From Blastomyces gilchristii SLH14081 (taxonomy: Eukaryota > Ascomycota > Eurotiomycetes > Onygenales > Ajellomycetaceae), in contig NW_003101678.1 in assembly GCF_000003855.2 (NCBI RefSeq), positions 1,850,329 to 1,914,328 on the forward strand: a DNA stretch of 64,000 nt, in the 5' to 3' direction. The translations under genes were made by a program, and so were the position numbers. Of this stretch, positions 23,315 to 34,937 are shown piece after piece (the stretch's first letter is position 1; the number at the start of each line of letters is the position of its first letter). The notes under the pieces were generated by a model, which saw only the letters and a list, made by a program, of their open reading frames with translations, was not told where the DNA came from and ran no database searches.

Positions 23315-26079
23315 TTCAGTAACTTATTCAGTATTCATTTTATTGCAACATTGCAATATTACATCTTTGCTCAATTGATTCACAATGACCAGAATGTTCC
23401 TACAACCTTTACTCTCAGAGAGATTAACAGTGAAGTCAATTATCACATCTTATCAGATTCTATCAGAAATATCAAGTGATTTCAGCAGACCTTTTCTACA
23501 GTTCTTTCATAAGATGATGAAAGAATAATAATTGCAGTTTCAGACAAAGCATCTGATGCTATTTGATATCTCAGGTCAGTAGAACTCTGAGAAGACTATT
23601 CTATACAGTTATTCACAGCCTGAATAGTCAGTCATACACAATTCATGCATCTCTTGCATTATCCGGGTGTGTAAGAGTTCAGAGTGAGAGACTCAGCATT
23701 ATTCATGAAATTGTAGAGTATTATTATCATCAATTGAACATTCTGAGATATCAGTTCTTATACATAGTTCTGAGGGAAATCAGGTTGCTTCTTGACATAC
23801 TGCTTCAGTGAGTGCTTGAAGAAGTTCATCAGTTTGAGCTGTTATATGCTACAATTCATCCAGTATAGATCTGGAGAATGTTCTGACCATCAAAGCATGT
23901 ATAGTGCCATGAATGGCCTCATCATAATCAACTAATATCTTCAGATTCAAGAGTCAGTGTTCTCAATTCATTCAGTGTGTATCTGTCATATCAGATGATA
24001 TATCTAGTTCTCATCATAAGAGAGTATCTGTCATTGAGTTCTGGCTGCTGAGGCGGTAGTGTATTGTAAAATGAAAGCAGCTTAGAAACTCTGATCATCA
24101 CATCTATCATTCAGTGAGTTTATGAGTCATTGTGAAGTATTTGAGATTCTCATGATCTATGATTATCTTAAATTCAGAGACACTTCAGAGTTCAGAGTCT
24201 CATTCTTCTAGACAGCATACAATCATGAGAAGTTTCTTATCATAGATCTCATAATTGTATTCAGTGAGACTCAGTTTCTTAGACATGAAGACACATGATT
24301 ATAGAACATCTTCATCATTATATTACAATATCACTTCTTCTATCATGTAGTCAGAGAAATCAGCTTCAATAACTGTCTCATGATCAGAGTTAAATATCAT
24401 TAGCAGAGAGATATTGATGAATATTTTCTTTATCTGTGTGAATGCAGCTTCAGCATTCACTGATCACTGAAATACTGAGTTCTTCTTAGTGAGTTCTGTA
24501 AGTGATCTCACAATATCTGAGAAGTGTTATATAAATCATCAATAGAAGTTAGCAAATCTGATGAAGCTTCATACATCTTTCACAGTACACAGAGCTTCTC
24601 ATTCAAGAATGACAGAGACTTTCTCAGAATTCATTCAAATCCTCTTGCCAGCTTCTATAATAAAATTCAGATATTTGATACTCTTGACTTCAAAATCACT
24701 CTTATCAATATCTATCAGTAGTTCTGCTTCTCATAGTCATTTTAATACCTTCTGTACATGTTCTTGATGTTCTTTTCTGAACTCATCAGTGAAGATAAGA
24801 ATGTCATTGAGATATATAGATATGAATTTATCAAGGAAATCTCAGAGTACTCAGTTGATATACTTCTGAAATGTACTGAGAGTGTTAGCCAGTCTGAAGA
24901 GGGTAACTATTCATTCAAAGAGACTATATCATGTTCAGAATGCTGTAAGTCACTCATCTTTTTCAGTAATACAGATCTTATGAAATGTGATGATGATATC
25001 TAGTTTTGTAAATCATTGAGCTTGTTCAATATAAGCTAGAGTTTCATTGATAAGAGATAGCAGATAGTGATCTTTCTTTATTATTCTGTTCAGTTCTTGA
25101 TAGTTCACACAGAATCAGAGTCCCTCATCTGGTTTCTTTGCAAAGAGAATAGAGGCTGTAGCAGAAGAATTGCTAACATGTATGAATTCTTTATTCAATA
25201 GATCATTGAGTGTCCTTCAAAGAAGAAGGAGTTCATCTCAAGATATGTTGTAAAGAGAGCCTCAAAACAGTTCAAGATTCTTATCATTCTTCTTCTCTTA
25301 CTTGATACTGTGATTCACTTCAGAATCTCATAAGAGAGGTATATTTATAATATTATCTTATTGAAAGACATCTAGATATTCATGACATTATTAAGAGAGT
25401 TTCATATGAGAATCTATTATTATAATATGAAATAACTTTTCTAGAGCCTTTCTAATATTAGTCAGACTGATAGAATAGATTGTCATATAATTCTACTATC
25501 AGTGACTTCTTTTTCAGAGTATTTCATATGTGTTGACAGAGATCTGTGTCAGATTCATGATCTTATGAATATCATCTTTATGAATTCTATCATTGTTAGA
25601 GAATATCAAGCTTCTATTTCAAGTTTTTAACAAGATGCCTTGTTCAGATAGTTAGACAAGTTCTAATATAAGAGTATAATCAAGATTATCAACTTTATAT
25701 ACATAAGCATCTTCATATTAATGTTCTCTCATATCTATGGTCAACTTCACTATGTAACAGGTACAAATAGCTTTTGAATCATCAAATTCTGTAAGAAGTC
25801 AGGGTTTTGATAAGAGAATACACTGAAGATTATGACATCTTACAACTGAAGATTTTATCATTACATAGTGATATAGACTACTGTCTATCATGACTTTCAT
25901 ATTATACATGTTATTAATCACAGTAGATACAAGAATCACATTTATTGTCATTTTCTCTTCAAATCATTGTTCTCTGATCTCTTCAAGCTTCTGTTTATAA
26001 ATTTGAACAGAAGCTAATCTTTTCCCTGTTTCACTGAGACATTCTTATAGTTATCTTCTGAATTTTCCTTCACTGCGAT

Positions 26080-27099
26080 GTAGTTGACACGGACAGACAC
26101 TGATTCATTGTTCAAGTGAGAAGGTATGTAGGCTGATCAGCAGTTGAAAGCAATGTGTTCTGATCAGTTACAGTTAATGCACACTTTACATTGACATTAA
26201 TCAGCGACTTCTTCAGAAGTGATCTCAGGGACTCAGAAGCCTGTTCAAACAGCAGAAACTCTTGCTTATATATAGACATTTGAATCTATTCAGTTCATGG
26301 CATCTGCATCATTGCTGTTCTTCAGTGCAGATGTATAAGTAACTGAAGTGTAACATCTTCTATCACTGATCTGTATACTCTTGAGCTTGATAAGACAGTC
26401 ATTCAATGTCTGAAGCTGTGTGCAGAAATCTTCATAAGTCTGGTCTTTATCTACACTTATAAGAGTCTGTAAGAGTTCAAAAGTTAATGTCTTCTTAAGA
26501 ATATTAATCTTCATTCAATTCTCTCAAGATTGATCACCTGCCTCTAGAATCTTGATGTTGAAGTCAGAGATAAATGTTGTAAGAGAAGTGTTTCTCTGTC
26601 AGACACTCTATAATCAATCTAACACTTTCTATTACATGACAGTGTCTCAGAACAGAATATCAAGATATTTGATAATATTGTCAGATATTTCCAATACTGA
26701 TTCACATGCTTTTATTCATGAATGAAACTTCTGTTTCATGTAATTCTTCAATTATTCATTAATATATCACTCTTGATTAATTAATGAACTGATAGCATCT
26801 TCATCTACACTCAGTTTCATGAGCATTTCCATTCTTCATAATAAGTAGAGAGTGAGATTGAAAGCATTGAAATATGCAGAAGTACTTAAGCATTCTTTCA
26901 GTGCTTTTATATTTAATTCTGTAAATGTTGAAATTGCATGAATTTCTTGTTATAATAATTATTGAATCTCTTCATATTAATGTTGTTGAGTTGCATGCAT
27001 ATCAGCTATTTATTATTATTATAATTTCAACATTGCTCAGAGTCACTGTGATATCATATCTATGCTTGCATTCAAGAGGTTCATATTATCATTAGACAT
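26080..27099 (-). pseudogene. Gypsy C gag relic
   Basis: Start ATG at 27099 (MSNDNMN). The best open piece is 26290-26514 (74 residues), closely matching the pieces at 6406-6630 in A and 51634-51861 in F, which ties the three gag genes together. A degraded zinc knuckle lies near 26150-26190. Inactivated by stops. Confidence 0.75.
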
Positions 27100-27387
27100 G
27101 ATTATATCAATTGTTAGATGTATAATTGTATGAATATCTTATACATCTGAAGTGTCAGAACTCTCAGGTCTTTCACTGACATTCTCTTGTAAAATCTTAT
27201 TACAGAGTCAGAGTAACTGATGAGCAAGCTTCTATCTGAGTACTTAGTGTTCACTTAACTGTTTAACTGTTTCTCTATTTCTTACACATTGTTACATTTT
27301 CAGATATCTCAGTGAGTAATCATTTCTAATAAGAAGATAATACATGAATAATCATTTCTAATAAGAAGATAATGAACATTTTTCTAG

Positions 27388-27751
27388 TATAAGAGGCCTA
27401 TGCTGAATAGATTGATATAATATTTATAGGTCTTATATAACAAAGAGAAAAACATTAAAGAAGGAAAGAAAGAGAAAGTGTGAGAATTGACACTTGAAGT
27501 GAATATTTATACATGTATGTAGTGATGTATGCAGTGGGGCTTCAGAGTGAAAGAATCTATATGCATTCATGACGGCCGAGGATCGGTGATTGAGAATGGC
27601 TGAGAATCAGAGTGTACGCGTTCATGGTGGCCGAGGATCGGTGATTGAGAATGGCTGAGAATCAGAGTGTACGTGTTCATGAATGAAGCGGTTGGAATCT
27701 GTGAAGTGTAACAGAATAGTCTATATGATTGATCGGGCGCAGCCCGCCACA
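27388..27751 (-). repeat. 5' LTR of gypsy C (364 bp)
   Basis: Inner end TATAAGAGGCCTATGC (mutated), outer end intact TCGGGCGCAGCCCGCCACA. The two 55-bp U3 units (TTCATG..GGCCGAGGATCGG type) are best seen here, at about 27567-27676. Confidence 0.93.
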
Positions 27752-27756
27752 AAAAC

Positions 27757-30700
27757 AGTTCATACAATTCTATCAACTAATATGAAGAAGGACATTTTAT
27801 GCTTCTATTATAGAGGAGTAAATTCTGCTGTTATATTAATAAGTAAGAATAATATTTTACAAGACCTCATCTAAAAGCATTCTGTATGTCATACAGGACT
27901 TGAAAGTGAAGAAAATCAAGATAAAGAATATGCAGAAGAACAAGTGTATGAAGAAACTTCTGAAGAAGTATGAGAAGATCTTCTGAACAGATCTTTTACT
28001 GAAATTGCTATCAGAATAAGAATTTATACATGAGATTAATATAAGAGATGCAAAATTAGTCAATCAAAATGCATACTCTCTGTCATAAATACATCTTGAA
28101 GAATAGAAGTGTCAGATCACAGACCTTCTAGAACATGATCTCATATAACTCTTATTAAGCATGTAAGGCTTCTCAGTTCTATTCATGAAAAAGACAGGTG
28201 AGGAGTAACAGATGTGTATTAATTATTAAGCACTTAATAAGTTTATAATCAAGAATAAATACTCATTATCACAGATTCAACAACAGTTGAATACAGTCAG
28301 AAATGCCTGATATCTATTAAAGATTAATCTTCTCTCAGAATATTAACAGATCTGTGTAGATAAACTATCAGTACTGCAAACTGTATTTAATATATAATAA
28401 GAGAAGTTTGAATTTCTGATAATGTTATTCAGTCTGATAAATATATCTGTCATCTTTTAAATAATGATGAATAAAATTCTTTATAAATAGAATGAAATCT
28501 CATATCTTGTATATCTGAATAACATTCTAGTCTTCTCAAACTCATATAATGAATATCTGAAGTATCTTGATAAAGTGCTTATAACTCTGACAGAGTATAA
28601 GCTCTATATTAAATCAAGAAAGTATGTGTTTAAAATGAAAGAGTTGAGATTCATAGAACATGTAGTGAGTGATGACTATATACATCTTATTATGAAGAAA
28701 TTGAATGTCATAGTGAATTGATCACAGCTGAGAAATGTATATTATATATAACAGTTTCTTAAATTGATCTTATATTACTGTAGATTTATTAAGAATTTCA
28801 TACAAATATCTGCATCACTCTCAGATCTCTTAAGAGCAATGAATATAAATCTGTGAAAGAAGAAGTTTCATTCAATTATCTGAAATACTGTGTATGAACA
28901 GGTCTTTCTCATACTAAGAGAATGTATAATAATATCTTCAATGCTTATTCAATCAGATTGCAATAAACCTTTCTATATTAAGATAAATGCATCTGAATAA
29001 GCTATCAGAGGCACTCTTCTACAGATAAGTAAGAATAACAAGCTGTACTCAGTAATGTACAATGATAGAAAACTATTGAGTACTGAGCTCAATTACTCAG
29101 TATATAAAAAGAAATTGCTAGTAATCAAGCACACACTGATGTTATGAGATAGATATATTGACAATGAGTATATAACAACAGTGATCACAGATTATGAAAG
29201 CCTTGTCTATCTATAATTAACAATAAAACCTTTCAAATATTGAGTATATTGAATCTTGAAGTTTCAAGTGTATAATCTTCATACTAAATACTGAAAGAAA
29301 TTGAATACTGTGATATCTGATGCAATCAGTCACAGACCTGATTTCATGAATAAGAGTTCTGTAAATCAGATATAAGAGAAGTTTGTATTAAATATACTGA
29401 GAGAATACAAGAAATCAGAATGAGTGAATACAATAATCTCTCACTTGAGAAATAGCAAAGTATCAGATAATAAGCATCTTGTAAAAGTAGTAGAAGAGAT
29501 ACTTCTGAACTTCAAGCTGAGAAAATTGAAAAATGATATTATACTTTACTGTGATCTAGAATATGTGAAAGCTTTCTATCTGAAATATTTATTTAGACAT
29601 GACTTGATGACTTACACATACAAGGAATTCAGTCACTTAAAAAGCTCTGAACTTATGAATGTACTCAAATTAAAAGTATACTGATCAAGTATGACTGAGA
29701 ATATTCAGATGTACACTCACAAGTGCCTGAATTGTCAGGTGATAAAAGAATCTAAGAAAGAACTAGAACATAAGAAAGTGCAACATCAGATGAAATGTAT
29801 AATACAATTATTTAAATAATGAGAAGTGAATCTCATAGACATATTACTGTGAATATTAAATGAAAATTGTTGAATAATCACTGCTATTAACTACACTACT
29901 GACTGATCACTCATGAAAGCAATTTCAGAGGTGATAGAGAAGATGATGATAAAGTTTCTATATGATGAGATCTATATCAACTATGAAATATCATATAAGA
30001 TTCTCACTAATAATGATGTGAACCTTGTAGAAGAAGCAGTGAGGCATTTCATGAGCCAGTTATAGATAAGACATTATAGAATAACATCATATCATCTGTG
30101 AATAAATAGAAAGATGAAATGCTTGAATAAAATCTTGAGTAACATGTTAATAAAATATCTAGTGAGTAAGTCTACAAGACTATGAGATGAATATCTTGAG
30201 CAGGTACTATTAGCTATGTGAATTTGACAGTATGCAGTCTTCAAGCATTCATCATTCTACCTGTTATATGAATTGCATCCGCGCATTCTGAAGAATGCTT
30301 CAGAAAAGATGAGGAAGGAAACAGCAGTTGTAAACACAGCAGTTGCAGATACAGTAGAAACAACAGTTGCAGATGCAACAGTTACAGACACAGCAGTTAT
30401 GAACATGAAATCAAGATTGAAAGAGATCAGTCACACATGTGCAAAAGCTAACAAGTTACTTCTGAACTGAGCAATTCAATTGAAAAGAATATGAGACCCA
30501 CTAGTTAAGAAATCAAGTCTCAAGATAAGAATATGAGTTCTTATATATAATAAGAGGTCTGAGAAGTTTCAATCTAGATGATTTGAGTCATATAAAATAC
30601 TCAAATCACATTCTCTGAGAACATATGCATTGAAAGAACCAGAGAAACAGATCTTATACAACTTAATAAATAATTCACATCTTATAAAGACAAAGATGCA

Positions 30701-30870
30701 AGATCTAAGCAGATTATGATTATCTAAAGCACTATCATCAGTATTGAAAAAGAAGAGACTTATAATTGAAAAGTTTCATGAAGTAAGAGAAATCATAGAT
30801 GCTTACAAATCAGATAATCTCACTTATTCTGATCTTTTCATGGTTATAAAAAAGAATGAAAAGTAATGAA
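27757..30870 (+). pseudogene. Gypsy G pol relic (RT-RNase H-integrase)
   Basis: Continues G after gypsy C. The RT is broken (about 27900-28850). RNase H is clear at about 29040-29340: D-R-K-L-L-S-T-E-L-N-Y-S with T-D-Y after it, and A-I-S-H-R-P-D at its end. The integrase follows. An open piece at 29424-29684 covers its N-terminal zinc-binding region, then C-L-N-C (near 29730), and a Y-H-L.I-N.K-M block near 30090-30130, the usual position of the conserved Y-H-P-Q-T-N-G motif. A C-terminal stretch continues to the end. The frame is interrupted by TGA stops at expected Trp codons. The 65-residue open piece at 30273-30470 is a Val/Ala/Thr-rich part of the same polyprotein with internal repeats. 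Confidence 0.75.
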
Positions 30871-30907
30871 GAAATTGAATAAACATCATACTTCAATAAG
30901 TAATAAG

Positions 30908-31412
30908 TAGACTGGCCGCCGGGACCATGAATTTCACATTTGATCTCATTTAATCTGGTCTCATACATTTCTTGGCGTGAGTCCCGCTGGGACTAGTTAT
31001 TAAAAAAACATGCAAAGTAACTATATATCAGATCTTAAAATGAAATCATGACTTGAAAAAAATGAGAAAGTGATCTCATTTGATTTCATTTTGTCTCATT
31101 CTTAGCATAAAGTTACTATTTTTAGACATTTTAAGGTTTTTTTAGACTATTTTTAATTTTTTAAAAAGTAACGCTTTTTGATAACACTCAAATGAGATTT
31201 AAAGTCATTTAAAGCAATAAAAATAATTTAAATTGAGAAGTGAAAATCATAGTCTCATTTGAAAAATGTGATAAGAGTAGATAGTAAGTCTCATTGAGAC
31301 AGTATAAGACTACTATCTAATGTGAAAACCATGTAATGAGATCAGTTGAATTGATAATGAAACTATCAAAAAATCTGGTTCTGGTCTCAGACACGGTCAC
31401 ACGGTCAGTCTA
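30908..31412 (-). mobile_element. hAT-type MITE T2 (505 bp)
   Basis: Ends TAGACTGGCCG at left and CGGTCAGTCTA at right, inverted copies of one another with one mismatch. It is flanked by an 8-bp duplication GTAATAAG (30900-30907) / GTGATAAG (31413-31420), one base different. The outer 100 bp on each side match the ends of the large hAT X2 (including GGCGTGAGTCCCGCTGGGAC on one side and the GGTCTCAGACACGGTCACAC arm on the other), while the middle is unrelated and non-coding. A non-autonomous relative of X2, with repeated TCTCATTT subterminal motifs. Confidence 0.92.
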
Positions 31413-31420
31413 GTGATAAG

Positions 31421-32907
31421 ACTATAGCTTATTGTATAATAATGCACTGCGGAAAGCAGATGTAATATAATAAAGAGTGATCTCGGAGCAGCAGACTTGT
31501 ACATAAGTTAGATCACAGAAGAAAAAGAGATTCAGATTTGAATTCAACTGTTTACATCAGTTTAATTACAGAGATAACAGAGAGTGAAGCATCTGAAACA
31601 TCTGTGAATATATAAGATTAAGTCATCTCAATTCCTGAGAATACTCAGAGATCAAGTGAGGTTAGTTTCAATGAGCTGTTCACTGTAGTGATCTGAGTGA
31701 GTGAAGAGAGACAGTATAATACATGAGACAGAATCACAAGAGATGAAAGCTGCTGAACCTAGTCATTAAACACTGTATTATATAGAGATTATATAAGAGT
31801 AGTGACTAGCAAACAAAGAAAAATTGTAAGAAAAGAGAAGAGATAATAAATTAATCATTAACTGTAAGAGTCAGCTGTAAAAGACAAATGTTATCATACA
31901 TATCTCATTCATTTTCATACATCACATATTTAATCTATTTCTAATATCATATCATCTGAAAAACACTAAAAACAAAGAAAATCTCAAAACTCAAAATCTG
32001 TAAGAGATTTAAGAGCTGTAAGCTACTCTTATAATAATACTGTATATATCTCTGATTTCTCTATCACTCTGTGTATGACATTAATATTATTTATCACAAG
32101 ATTGACTGAAATGTTAATATAGAAATGTGTACATGTGTGTGTAGAAAAATTGAAGAAGACTGCAGAATCTGCAAGATCAGAAGTCAGAGTAGAAAGAGCA
32201 GAGATGAAAGAAAGAGAAGAAAGAGAAGACACAGAATCAGACAAATAATAGCAGAAGTCACTCAGAGTTAAACACTTATAACTCAGTGTGCACACAATCT
32301 TCCCTGCAGAAGAGAAAGAGAAAGAACTGAGAGAAGCTTGAAGACAGAAGAGAGTGATCTCAGTAATATTATTATCTTTGATTAAAATTATCTCTGGTAC
32401 TGAAGCAATTAAGAATCATTTTTAGCATATGAAAGTGTAAAAACAGGGGTAACAATTACTGAACAAACACTCACTGACCTTAGAATTGTACACACAATTA
32501 CAACATACACAAGGCTTCTCAGAAAGAGAGAGAGAGACACAGTGAAATACAGAGAGAAGAATACAATGCATAAATAGCTTATTCTTATAACAATAACTCA
32601 GACAAGATGTATAAGTCTTACAACTGCAGGTGTAAAAGAGTACAATATTCACATTTCTGTTTCTGAAAACACAGATATCTTTTACCTGCATCATAGAGTC
32701 AGATAACAGATATCAGAGAATAGATTAATACAGATTTATTATTTCAAAGAAATTCATCAGAGTGAATATACTTACAATATTGAACTTTACAGTTATAAAA
32801 GGTTTCTTGATATCTGTGAATATTATGACTTTATATACAACAAAACTTATAATAATTTTCTCTAAGAATAGAAAGATCAGCATCAGAAAGAAAAGATAAA
32901 AAAAAAA
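31421..32907. other. Unassigned 1.5 kb between MITE T2 and LINE L2
   Basis: No match to the other families in the window. Two open stretches lie on the minus strand: 32422-32694 (90 residues, with 15 or so Cys, including clustered C-x-C-C-x-C) and 32029-32295 (88 residues, Ser-rich). Between them, near 32308-32330 on the minus strand, is a pyrimidine tract ending in CTGCAG, which would serve as a 3' splice site. They could be exons of one degraded gene, the 3' part of gypsy G, or chance. Nothing here supports a function. Confidence 0.3.
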
Positions 32908-32914
32908 GACTTAT

Positions 32915-34563
32915 AATCTTTATTATTATTATTATTATTATTCTTCAATTATAGATGTATGCAGTCAGAGACTATGACATCTATCTGAGAACCTTTAGTT
33001 CTCAGGGTTTTTCCTATATCTATAGAGTCAACTATTATACACTTATCAATTTCAGATATGTAAAATCAGAAAATTCCAGCACAGAATACAAAAACTGTTT
33101 ACAAATTGCAGTATTTCAACACCTTCTGATACTTTGAAATCATTTGAAAATATCATGACAAAGGAAAAGAGAATATAGTCTTAAAGATAGACATATTAAA
33201 CAGATAGATAGAAAAGAACAGAAAGAAATAAGTACAGTAAAGAGAGACTATAACAAAATAAAATTATTAAAAGATAGTGTATAGCTGTTTTAACAGACTA
33301 TATCTAATCAATTTTCACCTCTTCATATGCAGATACTTCTGAATTGAGTCATTGTCTTGTAGCTGCTTGAGTTTCTGATAGAAAGTCTATTAAGTATTTA
33401 ATTCCTGTCTCAGTTGAGAATAAGAATCTCATATTTAATTGATTTAAATTATACTTCTTCTTTAATCTGACTCTGAGACTATTGTATAATGCACAATGTA
33501 TGACAATATGCTCAGGATTTTCATTTGTATTGCAGAATGAGCACTCCGTTGAATCAAATCTATCATCAAAGCTTTATATATAGGATTTGAAATAACCATG
33601 TTCTAGTTTTAGCTGAATTATAAATGAGAATATTTTCTTTTTACATTTAATTGAACAAGATTTCCACTTTGATTTTGTCTCAAATCTTGAATAATGTATG
33701 CTCTTCTTTTGTTTCTATCAGCTTTCATTTCACTTGTTTAAACAAGATTCTTTTATCTTTCTCTTTATGAAAGATCAGGACACTGTTTTTTGAATAGATC
33801 TGCTTAATTCAGAACTCTTTTTTGCAGCTGAATCAGCCAATTCATTGTCATGAACATTCATATGAGCAGGAACTCAATGCAGATGAATTATCAGTTTTGA
33901 TATTCTTCTCTTTTGAATTTTCAAAACAGAGTTTAAAATCAGTTCAAGATTCATTTGATCATTATGAATCTGACTATTTCTAAGTCTTTTTAAAGCAGCT
34001 TGACTATCAGAGAATATTCATGTCTCTTTCAAACTATTTCCTCTTTTATGAGATTTTATTTCAATGAGTTTGAAAGCTTTCACTATTATAAATAGTTCAG
34101 CATCAAAGACTTCAGATTCACAGCCTAAACTCTAGAAATCTGAGATAAAATTGATATTATCTTCAGTATAAGCAATGCCTGCATCTAATCTATTCAAATT
34201 CTCATTTTTTGAGTCATCTGAGTAAATCAGAATAGAGTCTTTTATATTGATTGTAGAGATCTTCTTCAAATACTGTTCATATTCTCTCTCTTTAGATAGT
34301 TCACTTATTTATAAGTCTATGAGAGATTTCAGCTTTTCTCTTCAGAGAGATATCTTCTCATGACCAATTTTCTCAACATTTAATGAAGAAAATTGATTCT
34401 TAATCAGTGAACATAGTCTATACAGTTGAGAGAGCATTTTCTTTAAAACATTATTGTCATTCTAATCAAGAAATCTATTTTAATCCAGTTCATTTCCTGA
34501 GTTAACTGATGAAAATGAAGAAGACACTCTTTTTCTGATTATATGATTTGAGCTCATCTTCAT
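32915..34563 (-). mobile_element. LINE L2, 5'-truncated copy
   Basis: The (TTA)n tail is at the left (to about 32941), then the LINE 3' UTR and the ORF2 end with the C-terminal Cys/His motif and RNase H domain, up to a point matching 36197 of L1. A short duplication GACTTAT flanks it (32908-32914 and 34564-34570). It inserted immediately beside the 3' tail of L1. RNase H motifs are recognisable but more mutated than in L1 (the Trp before V-P-A-H reads TGA). Confidence 0.88.
33298..34560 (-). pseudogene. LINE L2 ORF2 C-terminal relic (RNase H, Cys/His motif)
   Basis: Homologous to 34938-36190 of L1. From right to left: the linker, RNase H (Y-S-D-D near 34220, D-S-Q-A-A near 33990, V-P-A-H near 33870), then a C-x2-C-x-H-x-C-type motif near 33500-33540. 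Stops replace several Trp and Gln codons, and no long open frame remains. Confidence 0.78.
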
Positions 34564-34937
34564 GACTTATTATTATTATTATTCTTCAATTATAGATGTA
34601 TGCAGTCAGAGACTATGACATCTACCTGAGAACTTTTAGTTCTCAGGGTTTTTTCTATATCTGTAAAGTTAACTATTATACATTCATCAATTTCAGATAT
34701 GCAAAATCAGAAAATTCCAGCTCAGAATACAAAAACTGTTTACAAATTGCAGTGTTTTAACATCATCTCATACTTTGAAATCATTTGACAATATCATGAC
34801 AAAGGAAAAGAGAACACAGTCTTAAAGATAGACACATTAAATAGATAGACAGAAAGAAATTGAAAGAAAAAGATAAAATAAAGAAAGACTGTAATAAAAC
34901 AAATTATTAAAAGATAGTATATAGCTGTTTTAACAGA

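Larger units (their letters stand above)
21905..26010 (-). pseudogene. Gypsy C pol relic, interrupted by MITE T1 and the gap
   Basis: Minus-strand pol with the same order as gypsy A: protease near 25880, RT at about 24540-25260 with YLND instead of YLDD, RNase H near 24100-24300, integrase split by T1 and the Ns, and a chromodomain-like end at about 21910-22110. Many stops are TGA. The 133- and 70-residue ORFs across the gap are made mostly of Ns and carry no information. Confidence 0.8.
21534..27751 (-). mobile_element. Gypsy C: chromodomain Ty3/gypsy retrotransposon with a MITE and a gap inside
   Basis: LTRs 21534-21897 and 27388-27751 are flanked by a perfect 5-bp duplication AAAAC (21529-21533 and 27752-27756), and the host gypsy G rejoins across it. 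Same family and orientation as A and B. It contains MITE T1 from 22666 and an assembly gap of Ns at 23130-23314. The RT active site reads YLND near 24800. The left LTR is mutated at its inner end; the right LTR keeps the intact outer end. Confidence 0.94.
18487..30907 (+). mobile_element. Gypsy G: second Ty3/gypsy family, plus strand, itself split by L4 and gypsy C
   Basis: Starts with a TGTGATTCGG LTR-like end inside hAT Y and runs through gag, protease, RT, RNase H and integrase to about 30870. It is interrupted by LINE L4 (20359-21047) and gypsy C (21534-27751), whose flanks rejoin in G. The hAT MITE T2 (30908-31412) sits just after the end of pol. Protein blocks differ from the A/B/C/F family, so this is another gypsy lineage. 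No 3' LTR was recognised; the 3' end is lost or lies in the unassigned stretch beyond T2. Confidence 0.8.

Noticed and set aside
23078..23479. 133- and 70-residue ORFs across the gap
   Set aside because: They consist mostly of Ns and join MITE sequence to gypsy pol.
30908..31412. T2 as a Tc1/mariner element with a TA duplication
   Set aside because: The ends do start with TA, but the flanking 8-bp repeats in T2 and X2 and the hAT transposase in X2 fit hAT better.
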